A stretch of 9,601 nt of DNA from Odoribacteraceae bacterium (GCA_031279175.1 JAITJA010000108.1:1-9601); one strand, 5' to 3'. Positions 1 to 6,720 are shown, counted from the stretch's first letter. Notes: a model not told the origin generated them from the letters alone. Numbers and translations are program-made.

Positions 1-34
1 CTTCCCCGCGTCGTCTTTTTTTGCCCGCGCCGCG

Positions 35-1318
35 TCAACGCACCTCCAGGACATGGATCATGGCCGGGGCAACGTCAGCCTGTCCCTCGCCGTCCACCTG
101 CTCGACGCGCTGGACGAACAGGTGCAAGATCCCCCGCGCGCGCCACAGCTCCGTGTCATACGTCGGCTCCCACGACCCCACCGGGAAAGAGGTCAGGTCG
201 CGGACACTCCACGCGTTCCCCGCCAGGTCGTCGCACCGCGCGATAGAGACCCGGTTGCCCCGCTCCTCGTCCCGGAAGATCACTTGCAGCGCCTTGCCCG
301 CCACCACTTGCGGGCGCGACACCGGCACTCGCTTCGTCCCGCCGCCGCGCAGCGAGAAAGGCGTCGAGCGGAATCCCAGGTCATTCACCCGCCATTCCCC
401 CGCGTCGTCCAGCCACGCCACGCGGAATTGCGGGACGCCCCCCTCCCCCTCTTTCCAGTACGTCGCGATACGCGGCCGTCCCTCGTCGTCGGCGCACATC
501 GAGGTCTGGTTGATCAACTCGCTATTCATCGGCACGCGGCACGCGTACTCCGCCGTGCTCGCCCGGACGGGCAACGCGTAAGCCTGGCCGCGCGAGTTTT
601 CCCACGTCGCGCCGCCGTCCCGCGAGCGGGCGTAACACAGGTCGTGATTCGTCGCCACGTCCCACGTCTCCCGCCACACCCACGACAGGTGGATCACCCC
701 CGTCGCGTCCACGCACGCCTGCCAGTACGCGTTTCGCCGTCCCTCCCCGTCGATCAGGTTCGAGTGCAGGCGCGACCAGCGGCCGCTACCCGTGTCATAC
801 CGGTTCATTACCAGGTTGCCGTTGCCCGACGAGCCGTCGCGGTACATGAACGCGAGATTACCGTCCGGCAGGCGGAAAAACTCCGGGTAGGTCACGTTGC
901 CCTCGTTTTCTCCCGTCATCGGCCGCTCCTCTCCCAGCTCCAGCGACCCGGGCGCCACGCCGCGCGCGTATCGCAACGCGTTGCCGTGGTGGTCCCAGGC
1001 CGCGTGCAGGTAGCCGTTGCCATCGACCATGATGCTGATCACGTTGTGCGCGTCCGAGACCCGCCCGCGGTAGGCCGTCTCGCGAATTGTCCAGCGCTTG
1101 TCTTTCACGTGACGCTTGCCCAGCGCGACGACTCCCGCCGGGGTGTAGTAGGCTATGAATTGCGTGTCGCCAAGCGTCACCAGCGAGTTCTTCCGGAACA
1201 CTACCGCGTTTACCGAGTTGTTAGACCAGCCTTCCGCGACCGGTACCAGTCGCGCGGGTGAGCAGGAGAGTGCTCCCGCCAGCATGATTACCCCAATCAT
1301 CGCGTGTATCTCTTTCAT
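35..1318 (-). CDS. BNR-repeat beta-propeller lipoprotein, possible polysaccharide-active enzyme
   Basis: The 427-residue protein begins with a short basic-hydrophobic signal ending in ...AGALSC, so Cys19 is the probable lipidation site; the lipobox is loose, as is common in Bacteroidota. This predicts an envelope lipoprotein. The body has features of the BNR_4 / sialidase-like propeller class: a canonical Asp-box (SRDGGATW, residues 232-239), repeated short strands with Asp-Gly turns, and His91 (in DAHN) with His111 (in WDHH). BNR_4 proteins include ulvan-lyase-like enzymes (PL24/PL25), where two similarly spaced histidines are catalytic, but many members are uncharacterised. The substrate is not visible and no SusC/SusD or other glycan genes are in the window. 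Met1 is preferred over Met7 because Met1 gives the signal its Lys residue. The gene is divergent from the LolA-like gene. It is very GC-rich (43 of 60 bases at 181-240), which creates a long spurious frame on the other strand. Fold assignment is moderately sure; enzyme activity is inference. Confidence 0.8.
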   Translation of the reverse strand: MKEIHAMIGVIMLAGALSCSPARLVPVAEGWSNNSVNAVVFRKNSLVTLGDTQFIAYYTPAGVVALGKRHVKDKRWTIRETAYRGRVSDAHNVISIMVDGNGYLHAAWDHHGNALRYARGVAPGSLELGEERPMTGENEGNVTYPEFFRLPDGNLAFMYRDGSSGNGNLVMNRYDTGSGRWSRLHSNLIDGEGRRNAYWQACVDATGVIHLSWVWRETWDVATNHDLCYARSRDGGATWENSRGQAYALPVRASTAEYACRVPMNSELINQTSMCADDEGRPRIATYWKEGEGGVPQFRVAWLDDAGEWRVNDLGFRSTPFSLRGGGTKRVPVSRPQVVAGKALQVIFRDEERGNRVSIARCDDLAGNAWSVRDLTSFPVGSWEPTYDTELWRARGILHLFVQRVEQVDGEGQADVAPAMIHVLEVR

Positions 1319-1341
1319 GATCTCTACGTTTTAGTTGTTCG

Positions 1342-1349
1342 CGAAGGTA
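1342..1349 (-). promoter_or_regulatory. Candidate -7 element for the BNR lipoprotein gene
   Basis: Read on the minus strand this is TACCTTCG, one base from the Bacteroidota -7 consensus TAnnTTTG, and it ends 23 bases before the ATG. It is followed by CGAACAAC, nearly the same as the sequence after the facing element at 1425-1432. No convincing -33 TTTG was found at the expected distance, so the call rests on the -7 box and its position. Confidence 0.45.
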
Positions 1350-1424
1350 AAAAACTCCTTCATGCTCGCGCGCCGGGCGGGAGGAAATGTTTGCTCCCTC
1401 CCCCGACATTTCCCCGGTAATTTC

Positions 1425-1432
1425 TATCTTCG
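1425..1432 (+). promoter_or_regulatory. Candidate -7 element for the LolA-like gene
   Basis: TATCTTCG matches TAnnTTTG except for one base and lies 23 bases before the ATG at 1456. A start site just downstream would give a short leader, and it rules out the in-frame ATG at 1387, which lies upstream of the promoter. No clear TTTG is seen 19-21 bases further upstream. Confidence 0.5.
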
Positions 1433-1455
1433 CGAACAAACATTACATGATAATT

Positions 1456-2106
1456 ATGAGTAAGAGATTTCGCGCGTACGCGCTGACATGTTGCCTGCTG
1501 GCCTGTGCATACCTGCCGGTCGCGGCACAGACGGGGGAAAGGGCCGGGACGATCCTTGACAACGCCGTCAACAAGATAAAGAGCTATCCCGCCGTGGAGG
1601 TGATCTTCACCCTGACGATGGAAAACAAGGCGGAGAGCGTCCGCGAGTCGTATCCCGGGAAAGCTTACATGAAAGGGAACATGTACCGCGTCGAGATGAT
1701 GGACGTGGTGAATTATTTCGACGGGCAGGTGATCTATACCTACATGCCCGAGGTGGAGGAGGTGAATATCAAGAACCCGGAAGAGGAACAAGAGGAGTTC
1801 CTCGACCCGACTATCCTGCTCGATATACATAACCAGAAGTTCACGCGGGCGCTGGTGGAGGAGAAAGGGGGGAAGGCGCGCGTGGAACTAACGCCGAGAA
1901 CGCCTCACAAGCAGATCAAGACTATCGGGGTGTGGATCAACACGGCGACGAACACGGTGGAGCAGGTGACGTCGTTCGGGAAAGACGGTAACGATATTAT
2001 TATCGCGATCACGAGCCTGAAAGCTCCCGGTGAAACGCCGGATGACGCGTTTTTCCGCTTTAACGCGGGGGATCACCCGGGGGTCGAGGTGATCGATTTA
2101 CGGTAA
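1456..2106 (+). CDS. lolA: LolA-like outer-membrane lipoprotein carrier
   Basis: From ATG 1456 the product is 216 residues. It starts with a signal peptide (MSKRF, a hydrophobic stretch, then PVAAQ with likely cleavage near residue 25). The mature part fits the Bacteroidota LolA-like family: a helix (AGTILDNAVNKIKSYPAVEV), antiparallel strands with YMKGNMYRVEMMD and NYFDGQVIYTYMPEVEEVNI (about 71-105), a proline/acidic linker with a FLDPTILLDIH-type helix, and the closing strand PGVEVIDLR. LolA proteins carry lipoproteins across the periplasm to the outer membrane; that role is inferred from the family. The in-frame ATG at 1447 adds only three residues and cannot be excluded; the ATG at 1387 lies upstream of the probable promoter and would bury the signal peptide. 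An LLAC motif at residues 14-17 could be read as a lipobox, but the AAQ site fits a soluble periplasmic protein better. A strong terminator follows directly. Confidence 0.88.
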   Translation: MSKRFRAYALTCCLLACAYLPVAAQTGERAGTILDNAVNKIKSYPAVEVIFTLTMENKAESVRESYPGKAYMKGNMYRVEMMDVVNYFDGQVIYTYMPEVEEVNIKNPEEEQEEFLDPTILLDIHNQKFTRALVEEKGGKARVELTPRTPHKQIKTIGVWINTATNTVEQVTSFGKDGNDIIIAITSLKAPGETPDDAFFRFNAGDHPGVEVIDLR

Positions 2107-2107
2107 A

Positions 2108-2137
2108 AAAAAAGATGGCGCGACGGCCATCTTTTTT
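2108..2137. terminator. Bidirectional intrinsic terminator between lolA and tnaA
   Basis: A perfect 12-bp stem pairs 2108-2119 (AAAAAAGATGGC) with 2126-2137 (GCCATCTTTTTT) around a six-base loop. The A-tract on one side and T-tract on the other make it work in both directions, serving the converging LolA-like gene (stop at 2104-2106) and tnaA (stop at 2150-2152). Confidence 0.93.
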
Positions 2138-2149
2138 CTCTTGACGCCG

Positions 2150-3529
2150 TCACCCGGCGACGTCCAGCTCCACGGTAAAATGACGCATGATGGGCAATTC
2201 TTTCGTGATCACGTACCCTCGCGTGACGCGCTCTCTCCTGTCGTGCACGTTTTTCAACGCGGCCGCGACCACGTCGACGTGATTGTTCGTGTAGGTCCTG
2301 CGCGGGAAGGCCAGCCGCAGTAACTCGAGCCGCGGGTAACGATTCTCGCGCGTCACGGGGTCGCGGTCGGCCAGGATTGCCCCGATCTCCACGCCGCGTA
2401 TGCCCGCCTCGAGGTATAGCTCGATCGCTAGCGTCTGGGCAATAAATTCTTCCCTCGGCACGCGCGTCAGGATCCTTGCCGCGTCAACGAAGATGGCATG
2501 ACCACCGGCAGGACGCTGGTAGGGAATCCCGTACTCGTCGAGCTTCTCCCCCAGGTAGGCCACCTGGCGCACGCGGCTCTCGAGGTAGTCCCACTCCGTG
2601 CCCTCGTCCAGCCCACCGGCCAACGCGTTCATGTCGCGCCCGGACATCCCCCCGTAGGTGATGAAGCCCTCGTTCATGATGCAGAACATCTGGCATCTTT
2701 TCCATAGCTCCTCGCTCCTGAAGGCGACGAAACCTCCCATGTTCACGATGGCGTCTTTCTTGGCGGACATGGTCATGATGTCGACGAAAGAGAACATTTC
2801 CTTCACGATCTCCTTGATGGAGCGGTTCTCGTAGCCCTTTTCCCTGGTCTTGATGAAGTAGGCATTCTCCGCGAAGCGGGCGGAGTCCATCTGGAGCGGG
2901 ACCCCGTGGCGGCGACATAATCTCGATACTTCCCGGATATTCTCCATCGAGACGGGTTGCCCGCCGGCCGTGTTGTTGGTCACGGTCAGCACCACCGCCG
3001 GGATTTTCTCCCGCGGGTATTTCTTTAACGCGGCCTCGAGCCTGGCGAGGTCGATGTTTCCCTTGAAGGGGATCTCCAGGCTGGTGTCGGCGGCCTCGTC
3101 GATGGTGCAATCCAGGGCAGTGGCCCCGCGGAACTCGATATGTCCCTTTGTCGTGTCGAAATGGGAGTTCCCGGGCAGGACGTCCCCCGCCCGTACGATC
3201 GTCGAGTAGAGGACGTTCTCCGCCGCTCGCCCCTGGTGTGCCGGTAGAAAGAACTCGAAGCCGAGTATTTCGCGGATGGCGTCCTTTAACGCGTGGTAGG
3301 AACGCGCCCCGGCGTAACTCTCGTCGCCGAGCATCAGTCTCGCCCATTGCTTGTCGCTCATCGCGCCCGTTCCCGAGTCGGTCAGCAGGTCGATGAAGAC
3401 ATGATCGCTTTTTAGATTGAAGAGGTTGTATTTCGCCTCTTTGATCCAACGCTCGCGCTCCTCGCGCGTGCTCTTGTAGATGGCTTCCACCATCTTGATT
3501 CTATATGATTCTGAAAATGGCAATTCCAT
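2150..3529 (-). CDS. tnaA: Tryptophanase (tryptophan indole-lyase)
   Basis: This 459-residue PLP enzyme splits L-tryptophan into indole, pyruvate and ammonia in the cytoplasm (EC 4.1.99.1). Visible family motifs are DLLTDSGT (48-54), HQGR (98-101, PLP contact), NNTAGGQPVS (185-194), MDSARFAENAYFIK (214-227) and MSAKKDA, whose second Lys (Lys258) should carry the PLP aldimine. The N-terminal part (AMSDKQWA, about 57-63) resembles tyrosine phenol-lyase. Specificity positions favour tryptophanase: Asp125 in HFDTTKGH (Thr in phenol-lyase), Ile382 in VEIG (Arg in phenol-lyase) and His450 in MRHFT (Phe in phenol-lyase). Length is as expected for Bacteroidota tryptophanases. It stands alone: no tryptophan/indole permease follows, and no TnaC-like leader peptide with Trp was found upstream. 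It converges on the LolA-like gene at a shared terminator and probably has its own promoter near 3558-3565. Confidence 0.96.
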   Translation of the reverse strand: MELPFSESYRIKMVEAIYKSTREERERWIKEAKYNLFNLKSDHVFIDLLTDSGTGAMSDKQWARLMLGDESYAGARSYHALKDAIREILGFEFFLPAHQGRAAENVLYSTIVRAGDVLPGNSHFDTTKGHIEFRGATALDCTIDEAADTSLEIPFKGNIDLARLEAALKKYPREKIPAVVLTVTNNTAGGQPVSMENIREVSRLCRRHGVPLQMDSARFAENAYFIKTREKGYENRSIKEIVKEMFSFVDIMTMSAKKDAIVNMGGFVAFRSEELWKRCQMFCIMNEGFITYGGMSGRDMNALAGGLDEGTEWDYLESRVRQVAYLGEKLDEYGIPYQRPAGGHAIFVDAARILTRVPREEFIAQTLAIELYLEAGIRGVEIGAILADRDPVTRENRYPRLELLRLAFPRRTYTNNHVDVVAAALKNVHDRRERVTRGYVITKELPIMRHFTVELDVAG

Positions 3530-3557
3530 GATATAAACTAAATGATGATTGATGGTT

Positions 3558-3565
3558 TGAAAATA
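3558..3565 (-). promoter_or_regulatory. Weak candidate -7 element for tnaA
   Basis: On the minus strand this reads TATTTTCA (TAnnTTTG with the last base changed and one inner mismatch), 28 bases before the tnaA ATG. It directly follows the hairpin at 3565-3589, so the same T-rich run could serve as terminator tail and promoter. No good -33 box is present at standard spacing. Confidence 0.3.
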
Positions 3566-3589
3566 ACGCGATGCCGCTGGCGTCGCGTT
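3565..3589 (-). terminator. Possible terminator of the helicase transcript
   Basis: AACGCGATGCC (3565-3575) can pair with GGCGTCGCGTT (3579-3589) around a three-base loop. The pairing has a G-T wobble as read on plus and one C-A mismatch as read on minus. In the minus direction the next bases are ATTTTC, a short T-rich tail. It lies about 107 bases past the helicase stop and 36 bases before the tnaA start. A smaller 13-base dyad with the same AACGCG/CGCGTT ends sits at 3628-3640. The remaining 3530-3695 gap holds only a 22-codon frame that I do not support. Confidence 0.45.
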
Positions 3590-3695
3590 CGAAAGGACAC
3601 GAGGGGGAGGCTGGCGCTTAGTAATGGAACGCGTCGCGTTTTTTGATGTTTAAGAAGAGGTGATTTGTTGATCGCGCGTTATTCATCTTCCCGGT

Positions 3696-5012
3696 TTAGC
3701 CGCGTTTTTCTCTTCTGCCTTGTTTTTGTTTCGCCGCGCGCCGGGCCATGACGTTCCTGCGGTTATCCTCGGCGGTATAACTATTCTTCGGTTTCTTCGC
3801 GTGGAAGGCCCCCTCGCCGGCGCGCCTTCCCTGGTAGACGATGTTACCGGTCTCCACGCGCTCCTCGTCCACCAGCAAGGTGGATATTTCCAGGCCCGCG
3901 GGCAGCTCTTCCACGGGTATTTGTTGCTCGATCAATGCCTCGATGTCGAGGAATCTTTCGTTTTCCTTGCTCGAGACGAGGCTGATCGCGACGCCCTCTT
4001 TCCCGGCTCGTGCCGTGCGCCCGATCCGGTGCACGTATTCCTCGGCTATTGAAGGGATGTCAAAGTTCACGACGTGAGAGACGTCTTGAACGTCAATGCC
4101 ACGCGCGGCGACGTCCGACGCGACCATGATCCGCGTTTCCCCTGCCTTGAAGGCCCGCAAGGCTTTCAGGCGGGTATTCTGCGCCTTGTTGGAGTGAATC
4201 ACGCTCAGCTCCCCTTTCCAGTGGTCGGCCAGGTGTTCCACGATCCGGTCGGCATTTTTCTTGGTCTCGGTAAATATCATCACCCTCCGGAACTCCTCCT
4301 TGTCCGCGAGTATTCGTTTCAACAGGTTGATCTTGGTGGTGATGTTCGGGACGTTGTAACGCTTTTGGACGACATGCTCCACCGGCGTGGCCTGCCGCGT
4401 CACCTCCACCCGCCCCGGGTTCACGAGGAAATCGTTTGCTAATGCCGTTACCTCTTCCGGGAAGGTGGCGGAGAAGAACATCGTCTGGTGTCTTTCCGGT
4501 ATCACTTCCAGGATACGTTTGAGCTGAGGCAGGAATCCCAGGTCCATTAAACGATCGGCCTCGTCTACCACGATTGTCTTTATTAATTTGGTGCGGATGA
4601 TGCCGTTCAGGTAGATATCCATGAAACGTCCCGGCGTGGCCACGAGCAGGTCTGCCCCCGCGAACACCCGGTTTTGCTGGGTGCGAATGTTTGTCCCCCC
4701 GTAGACGCCCACGCAACGGATGTCCATGAATTCCGTTAGCAATTCCACGCTCTCGCATACCTGGACGACCAGTTCCCGGGTGGGCACGACGACTAACGCC
4801 CGCGGCAGATTCCCCTGCGCGTAATGTAGTTTCATCAGTAGCGGGATCAAGTAGGCCAAGGTTTTCCCCGTTCCCGTTTGGGCAATACCTATGATGTCCT
4901 TGCCCGAGCGGGCAAGCGAGAAAACCTCTTCTTGTATTGGCGTCGGGGTGTCGAACCCGGCCTCTTCCAATGCCCTCAAAATCGGCTTGCTGATATTTAA
5001 GTCTTGAAACAC
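3696..5012 (-). CDS. DEAD-box ATP-dependent RNA helicase (RhlE-like)
   Basis: An RNA-unwinding ATPase with every core motif. Numbering from the GTG at 5010-5012 (438 residues), these are: the Q motif FDTPTPIQ (about 20-27), motif I AQTGTGKT, PTREL, TPGR, the DEAD box VVDEADR (about 148-154), SAT, the second RecA domain with VASDVAARGIDV, and HRIGRTARAG. A short C-terminal extension ends in a Lys/Arg-rich tail (KQKQGRREKRG), probably for RNA contact. Such helicases remodel structured RNA in ribosome assembly and mRNA decay, often in the cold; the exact role is inferred. The start is uncertain because no ATG exists near the N-terminus. GTG 5012 gives MFQDLNISKPIL, the classical beginning of the family. 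The upstream frame continues to GTG 5063 and TTG 5072, but the TTG lies inside a probable -7 box (5070-5077), so those longer forms are less likely. Divergent from the helix-turn-helix gene. Confidence 0.93.
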   Translation of the reverse strand: MFQDLNISKPILRALEEAGFDTPTPIQEEVFSLARSGKDIIGIAQTGTGKTLAYLIPLLMKLHYAQGNLPRALVVVPTRELVVQVCESVELLTEFMDIRCVGVYGGTNIRTQQNRVFAGADLLVATPGRFMDIYLNGIIRTKLIKTIVVDEADRLMDLGFLPQLKRILEVIPERHQTMFFSATFPEEVTALANDFLVNPGRVEVTRQATPVEHVVQKRYNVPNITTKINLLKRILADKEEFRRVMIFTETKKNADRIVEHLADHWKGELSVIHSNKAQNTRLKALRAFKAGETRIMVASDVAARGIDVQDVSHVVNFDIPSIAEEYVHRIGRTARAGKEGVAISLVSSKENERFLDIEALIEQQIPVEELPAGLEISTLLVDEERVETGNIVYQGRRAGEGAFHAKKPKNSYTAEDNRRNVMARRAAKQKQGRREKRG

Positions 5013-5069
5013 TTCTGGTCTTTTTACAGGTTGATTTCGGGAAGGGCGCGAGCGCCTTTTCACGTGCAG

Positions 5070-5077
5070 CAAAGGTA
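5070..5077 (-). promoter_or_regulatory. -7 promoter element for the DEAD-box helicase
   Basis: TACCTTTG on the minus strand is a perfect TAnnTTTG box. Transcription would begin around 5060-5065, leaving about 50 untranslated bases before GTG 5012. No clean -33 TTTG lies at 19-21 bases. The element overlaps the TTG that could otherwise be taken as the helicase start. Confidence 0.6.
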
Positions 5078-5090
5078 GCGTATCGAATGC

Positions 5091-5119
5091 TTGCAGATGT
5101 GAAACGGATGTTACATTTG
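5091..5119 (+). promoter_or_regulatory. Candidate distal promoter of the HTH gene
   Basis: A perfect -7 box TACATTTG (5112-5119) is preceded by TTG (5091-5093) with an 18-base spacer. It would give a leader of roughly 85 bases before the ATG at 5212. It lies only 35 bases from the facing helicase -7 box, so the two promoters may affect each other. Confidence 0.5.
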
Positions 5120-5148
5120 CATAAAAAAGAATTTACTTTCCCGTGAAA

Positions 5149-5180
5149 TTTGGTGGTGTCAAAATAAGGCCCTACATTTA
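5149..5180 (+). promoter_or_regulatory. Candidate proximal promoter of the HTH gene
   Basis: TTTG (5149-5152), a 20-base spacer and TACATTTA (5173-5180) match the Bacteroidota promoter form with one change in the last base of the -7 box. The predicted start near 5187 gives a leader of about 25 bases. Confidence 0.6.
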
Positions 5181-5211
5181 GTGGCAGATATTTACCCTAA
5201 ACGCTATATTT

Positions 5212-5457
5212 ATGACTTACACCATTACATTTAATGAGTTGAGGAAGATTAAAGACCAACTTCCTCACGGTAGTATGCAAAGAATCGCAGACGAGTTGAA
5301 CATCAACATTGACACTGTTCGAAACTATTTCGGTTCGGGAAAGTATGACGGCGGGAATGCTGCCGGCATTCATATCGAACAAGGTCCCGACGGGGGAATC
5401 GTCGTCCTGGATGATATTACAATCCTCGAAAAGGCGAGAGAGTTACTGAACGTGTAA
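5212..5457 (+). CDS. Small helix-turn-helix DNA-binding protein, conserved in Bacteroidota
   Basis: An 81-residue soluble protein with no signal or membrane segment. Residues 22-40 (MQRIADELNINIDTVRNYF) have the pattern of a helix-turn-helix: a first helix with Ala, a turn at LNIN, and a recognition helix with TVRNYF. The second half (HIEQGPDGGIVVLDD, then ITILEKARELL) is a turn-strand-helix segment that I recall as typical of short Bacteroidota proteins annotated only as DNA-binding proteins. Targets are unknown; a role as a small transcription regulator or nucleoid-associated factor is inference. The ATG at 5212 is the only sensible start. The gene is a single unit with two candidate promoters upstream and a hairpin terminator 20 bases after the stop. 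It is divergent from the helicase, so it could share or influence its control region, but nothing in the sequence proves this. Confidence 0.85.
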   Translation: MTYTITFNELRKIKDQLPHGSMQRIADELNINIDTVRNYFGSGKYDGGNAAGIHIEQGPDGGIVVLDDITILEKARELLNV

Positions 5458-5476
5458 GGAAGATGCAAGGTTGGGG

Positions 5477-5507
5477 ACCGGGAATGACTGAATAAGGAGT
5501 TCCCGGT
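5477..5507 (+). terminator. Intrinsic terminator after the HTH gene
   Basis: ACCGGGAA (5477-5484) pairs perfectly with TTCCCGGT (5500-5507) around a 15-base loop, followed by the T-rich tail TCTTTATTT. It lies 20 bases beyond the stop codon and separates this gene from the rRNA methyltransferase. Confidence 0.85.
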
Positions 5508-5547
5508 TCTTTATTTACCTCGCGACAGACGGTTTACGAGAAGAATT

Positions 5548-6720
5548 ATGAATGAGATTATTTTGAAGGAAGGCAAGGAACGATCCCTGTTTCGCTATCA
5601 CCCCTGGGTGTTCTCGGGGGCAATCGCCAGGAAAAGCCCGGGAATAAACGAGGGGGAGGTGGTCAAGATATACGACCACGAACGACGCTTCCTGGCTATA
5701 GGACATTACCAGGAGAAGAGTATCGCCGCGCGCGTGCTGAGCTTCGAGGAGGAGGAGGTCAATCAGGCCTTCTGGACGAAACGCGTCGAACAGGCTTATC
5801 GTGCCCGTGTCGCTGTCTGTCTAGCTCGTGACACGAATGTCTACCGGCTAGTGCATGGCGAGGGAGATAATCTCCCGGGGTTGATCGTTGATTTTTACGC
5901 GGGGGTGGCTGTCGTGCAGTGTCACACGATGGGGATGTATTTGTCACGCGCGGCTATCGTGCAGGCCCTCGTCGAGGTGCTGGGGGATCAGTTGGTCGCC
6001 GTTTATGACAAGTCGGAAGCGACGCTTCCCTTTAAGGCCGGTCTTCACCCGAAGAATGGCTATCTCCACGGGTATGCCGATGGTCGCGTCGTTCTCGAGA
6101 ATGGCCTGAGATTTAACGTGGATTGGATAGAAGGACAGAAAACCGGTTTTTTCGTGGACCAACGCGAGAATCGCGTCTTGCTTGAACGGTACGCGAGGGG
6201 GAAACGCATGTTGAACATGTTTTGTTATACCGGTGGATTTTCTTGTTACGCCATGCGAGGAGGGGCAGATCAGGTACATTCCGTGGACATCTCGGTCAAG
6301 GCTATCGAGTTGACAAACGAGAATGTCGGGTTGAATTTTCCAGATGATGGTCGGCACGAGGCGTTCGTGGAGGATGCTTTCCGGTTTCTGGAGCGTTCTC
6401 GCGACGCGTATGACTTGATTGTACTGGATCCTCCCGCTTTCGCCAAGCACCAGAACGTGCTGGAGAATGCTGTTCAAGGTTACAAGAAGTTGAATCGTAA
6501 AGGTATCGAGGTGATCCGCCCGGGAGGGTTGATCTTTACGTTTTCTTGCTCGCAGGTAATGACGAGGGAGTTGTTCCGCCAAACCGTGTTCACCGCCGCC
6601 GCCAATACCGGACGCGAGGTGAAGATTTTGCACCAGCTTACCCAACCGGCAGATCATCCGGTAAGTATTTATCACCCCGAGGGGGAGTATCTGAAGGGAT
6701 TGGTGTTGTATGTAACGTGA
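5548..6720 (+). CDS. rlmI: RlmI-family 23S rRNA (cytosine-C5) methyltransferase
   Basis: A 390-residue S-adenosylmethionine-dependent methyltransferase. The N-terminal 70 residues (LKEGKERSLFRYHPWVFSGAI) form the PUA RNA-binding domain. A linking beta region follows, with LVHGEGDNLPGLIVD (101-115) and the conserved GQKTGFFVDQRENR (196-209). The Rossmann-like catalytic domain carries motif I NMFCYTGGFS (223-232), the acidic SAM contact in SVDIS (Asp247), motif IV LDPPAFAK (293-300) and the FSCS motif with Cys334, the expected nucleophile. In E. coli, RlmI makes m5C1962 in 23S rRNA; the same target here is inferred from family and length (E. coli enzyme about 396 residues). The start ATGAATGAG is the only one that keeps the complete PUA domain. 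It follows the HTH gene's terminator, so it should have its own promoter, but no good match was seen at 5508-5547. No clear terminator follows the stop. Confidence 0.93.
   Translation: MNEIILKEGKERSLFRYHPWVFSGAIARKSPGINEGEVVKIYDHERRFLAIGHYQEKSIAARVLSFEEEEVNQAFWTKRVEQAYRARVAVCLARDTNVYRLVHGEGDNLPGLIVDFYAGVAVVQCHTMGMYLSRAAIVQALVEVLGDQLVAVYDKSEATLPFKAGLHPKNGYLHGYADGRVVLENGLRFNVDWIEGQKTGFFVDQRENRVLLERYARGKRMLNMFCYTGGFSCYAMRGGADQVHSVDISVKAIELTNENVGLNFPDDGRHEAFVEDAFRFLERSRDAYDLIVLDPPAFAKHQNVLENAVQGYKKLNRKGIEVIRPGGLIFTFSCSQVMTRELFRQTVFTAAANTGREVKILHQLTQPADHPVSIYHPEGEYLKGLVLYVT

Noticed and set aside
53..1261. Long plus-strand open frame of about 400 codons opposite the BNR gene
   Set aside because: Its translation is an Arg/His/Val/Pro-rich string without domains, as expected from the antisense of a GC-rich gene. 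The minus strand has a signal peptide and an Asp-box.
1387..1446. N-terminal extension of the LolA-like protein from ATG 1387
   Set aside because: It lies upstream of the probable -7 box at 1425-1432 and would place about 20 residues before a normal signal peptide.
2484..3449. Alternative minus-strand frame of about 320 codons inside tnaA
   Set aside because: Out-of-phase shadow of tryptophanase: Arg/Gly/His-rich with no motif, while the overlapping frame has the complete PLP enzyme.
3628..3640. 13-base dyad AACGCGTCGCGTT as an operator or terminator
   Set aside because: CG-rich dyads of this size are expected in this composition; the loop is too small for a good hairpin, and the T-tract is on the strand without a gene.
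3618..3686. 22-codon frame upstream of tnaA as a possible TnaC-like leader peptide (minus strand)
   Set aside because: It contains no tryptophan and no Trp-x-x-x-Pro arrangement, and starts only 10 bases after the helicase stop; nothing supports translation.
4093..4758. Minus-strand frame of about 220 codons within the helicase gene
   Set aside because: Out-of-phase translation of the helicase core, low-complexity and Arg/Gly-rich.
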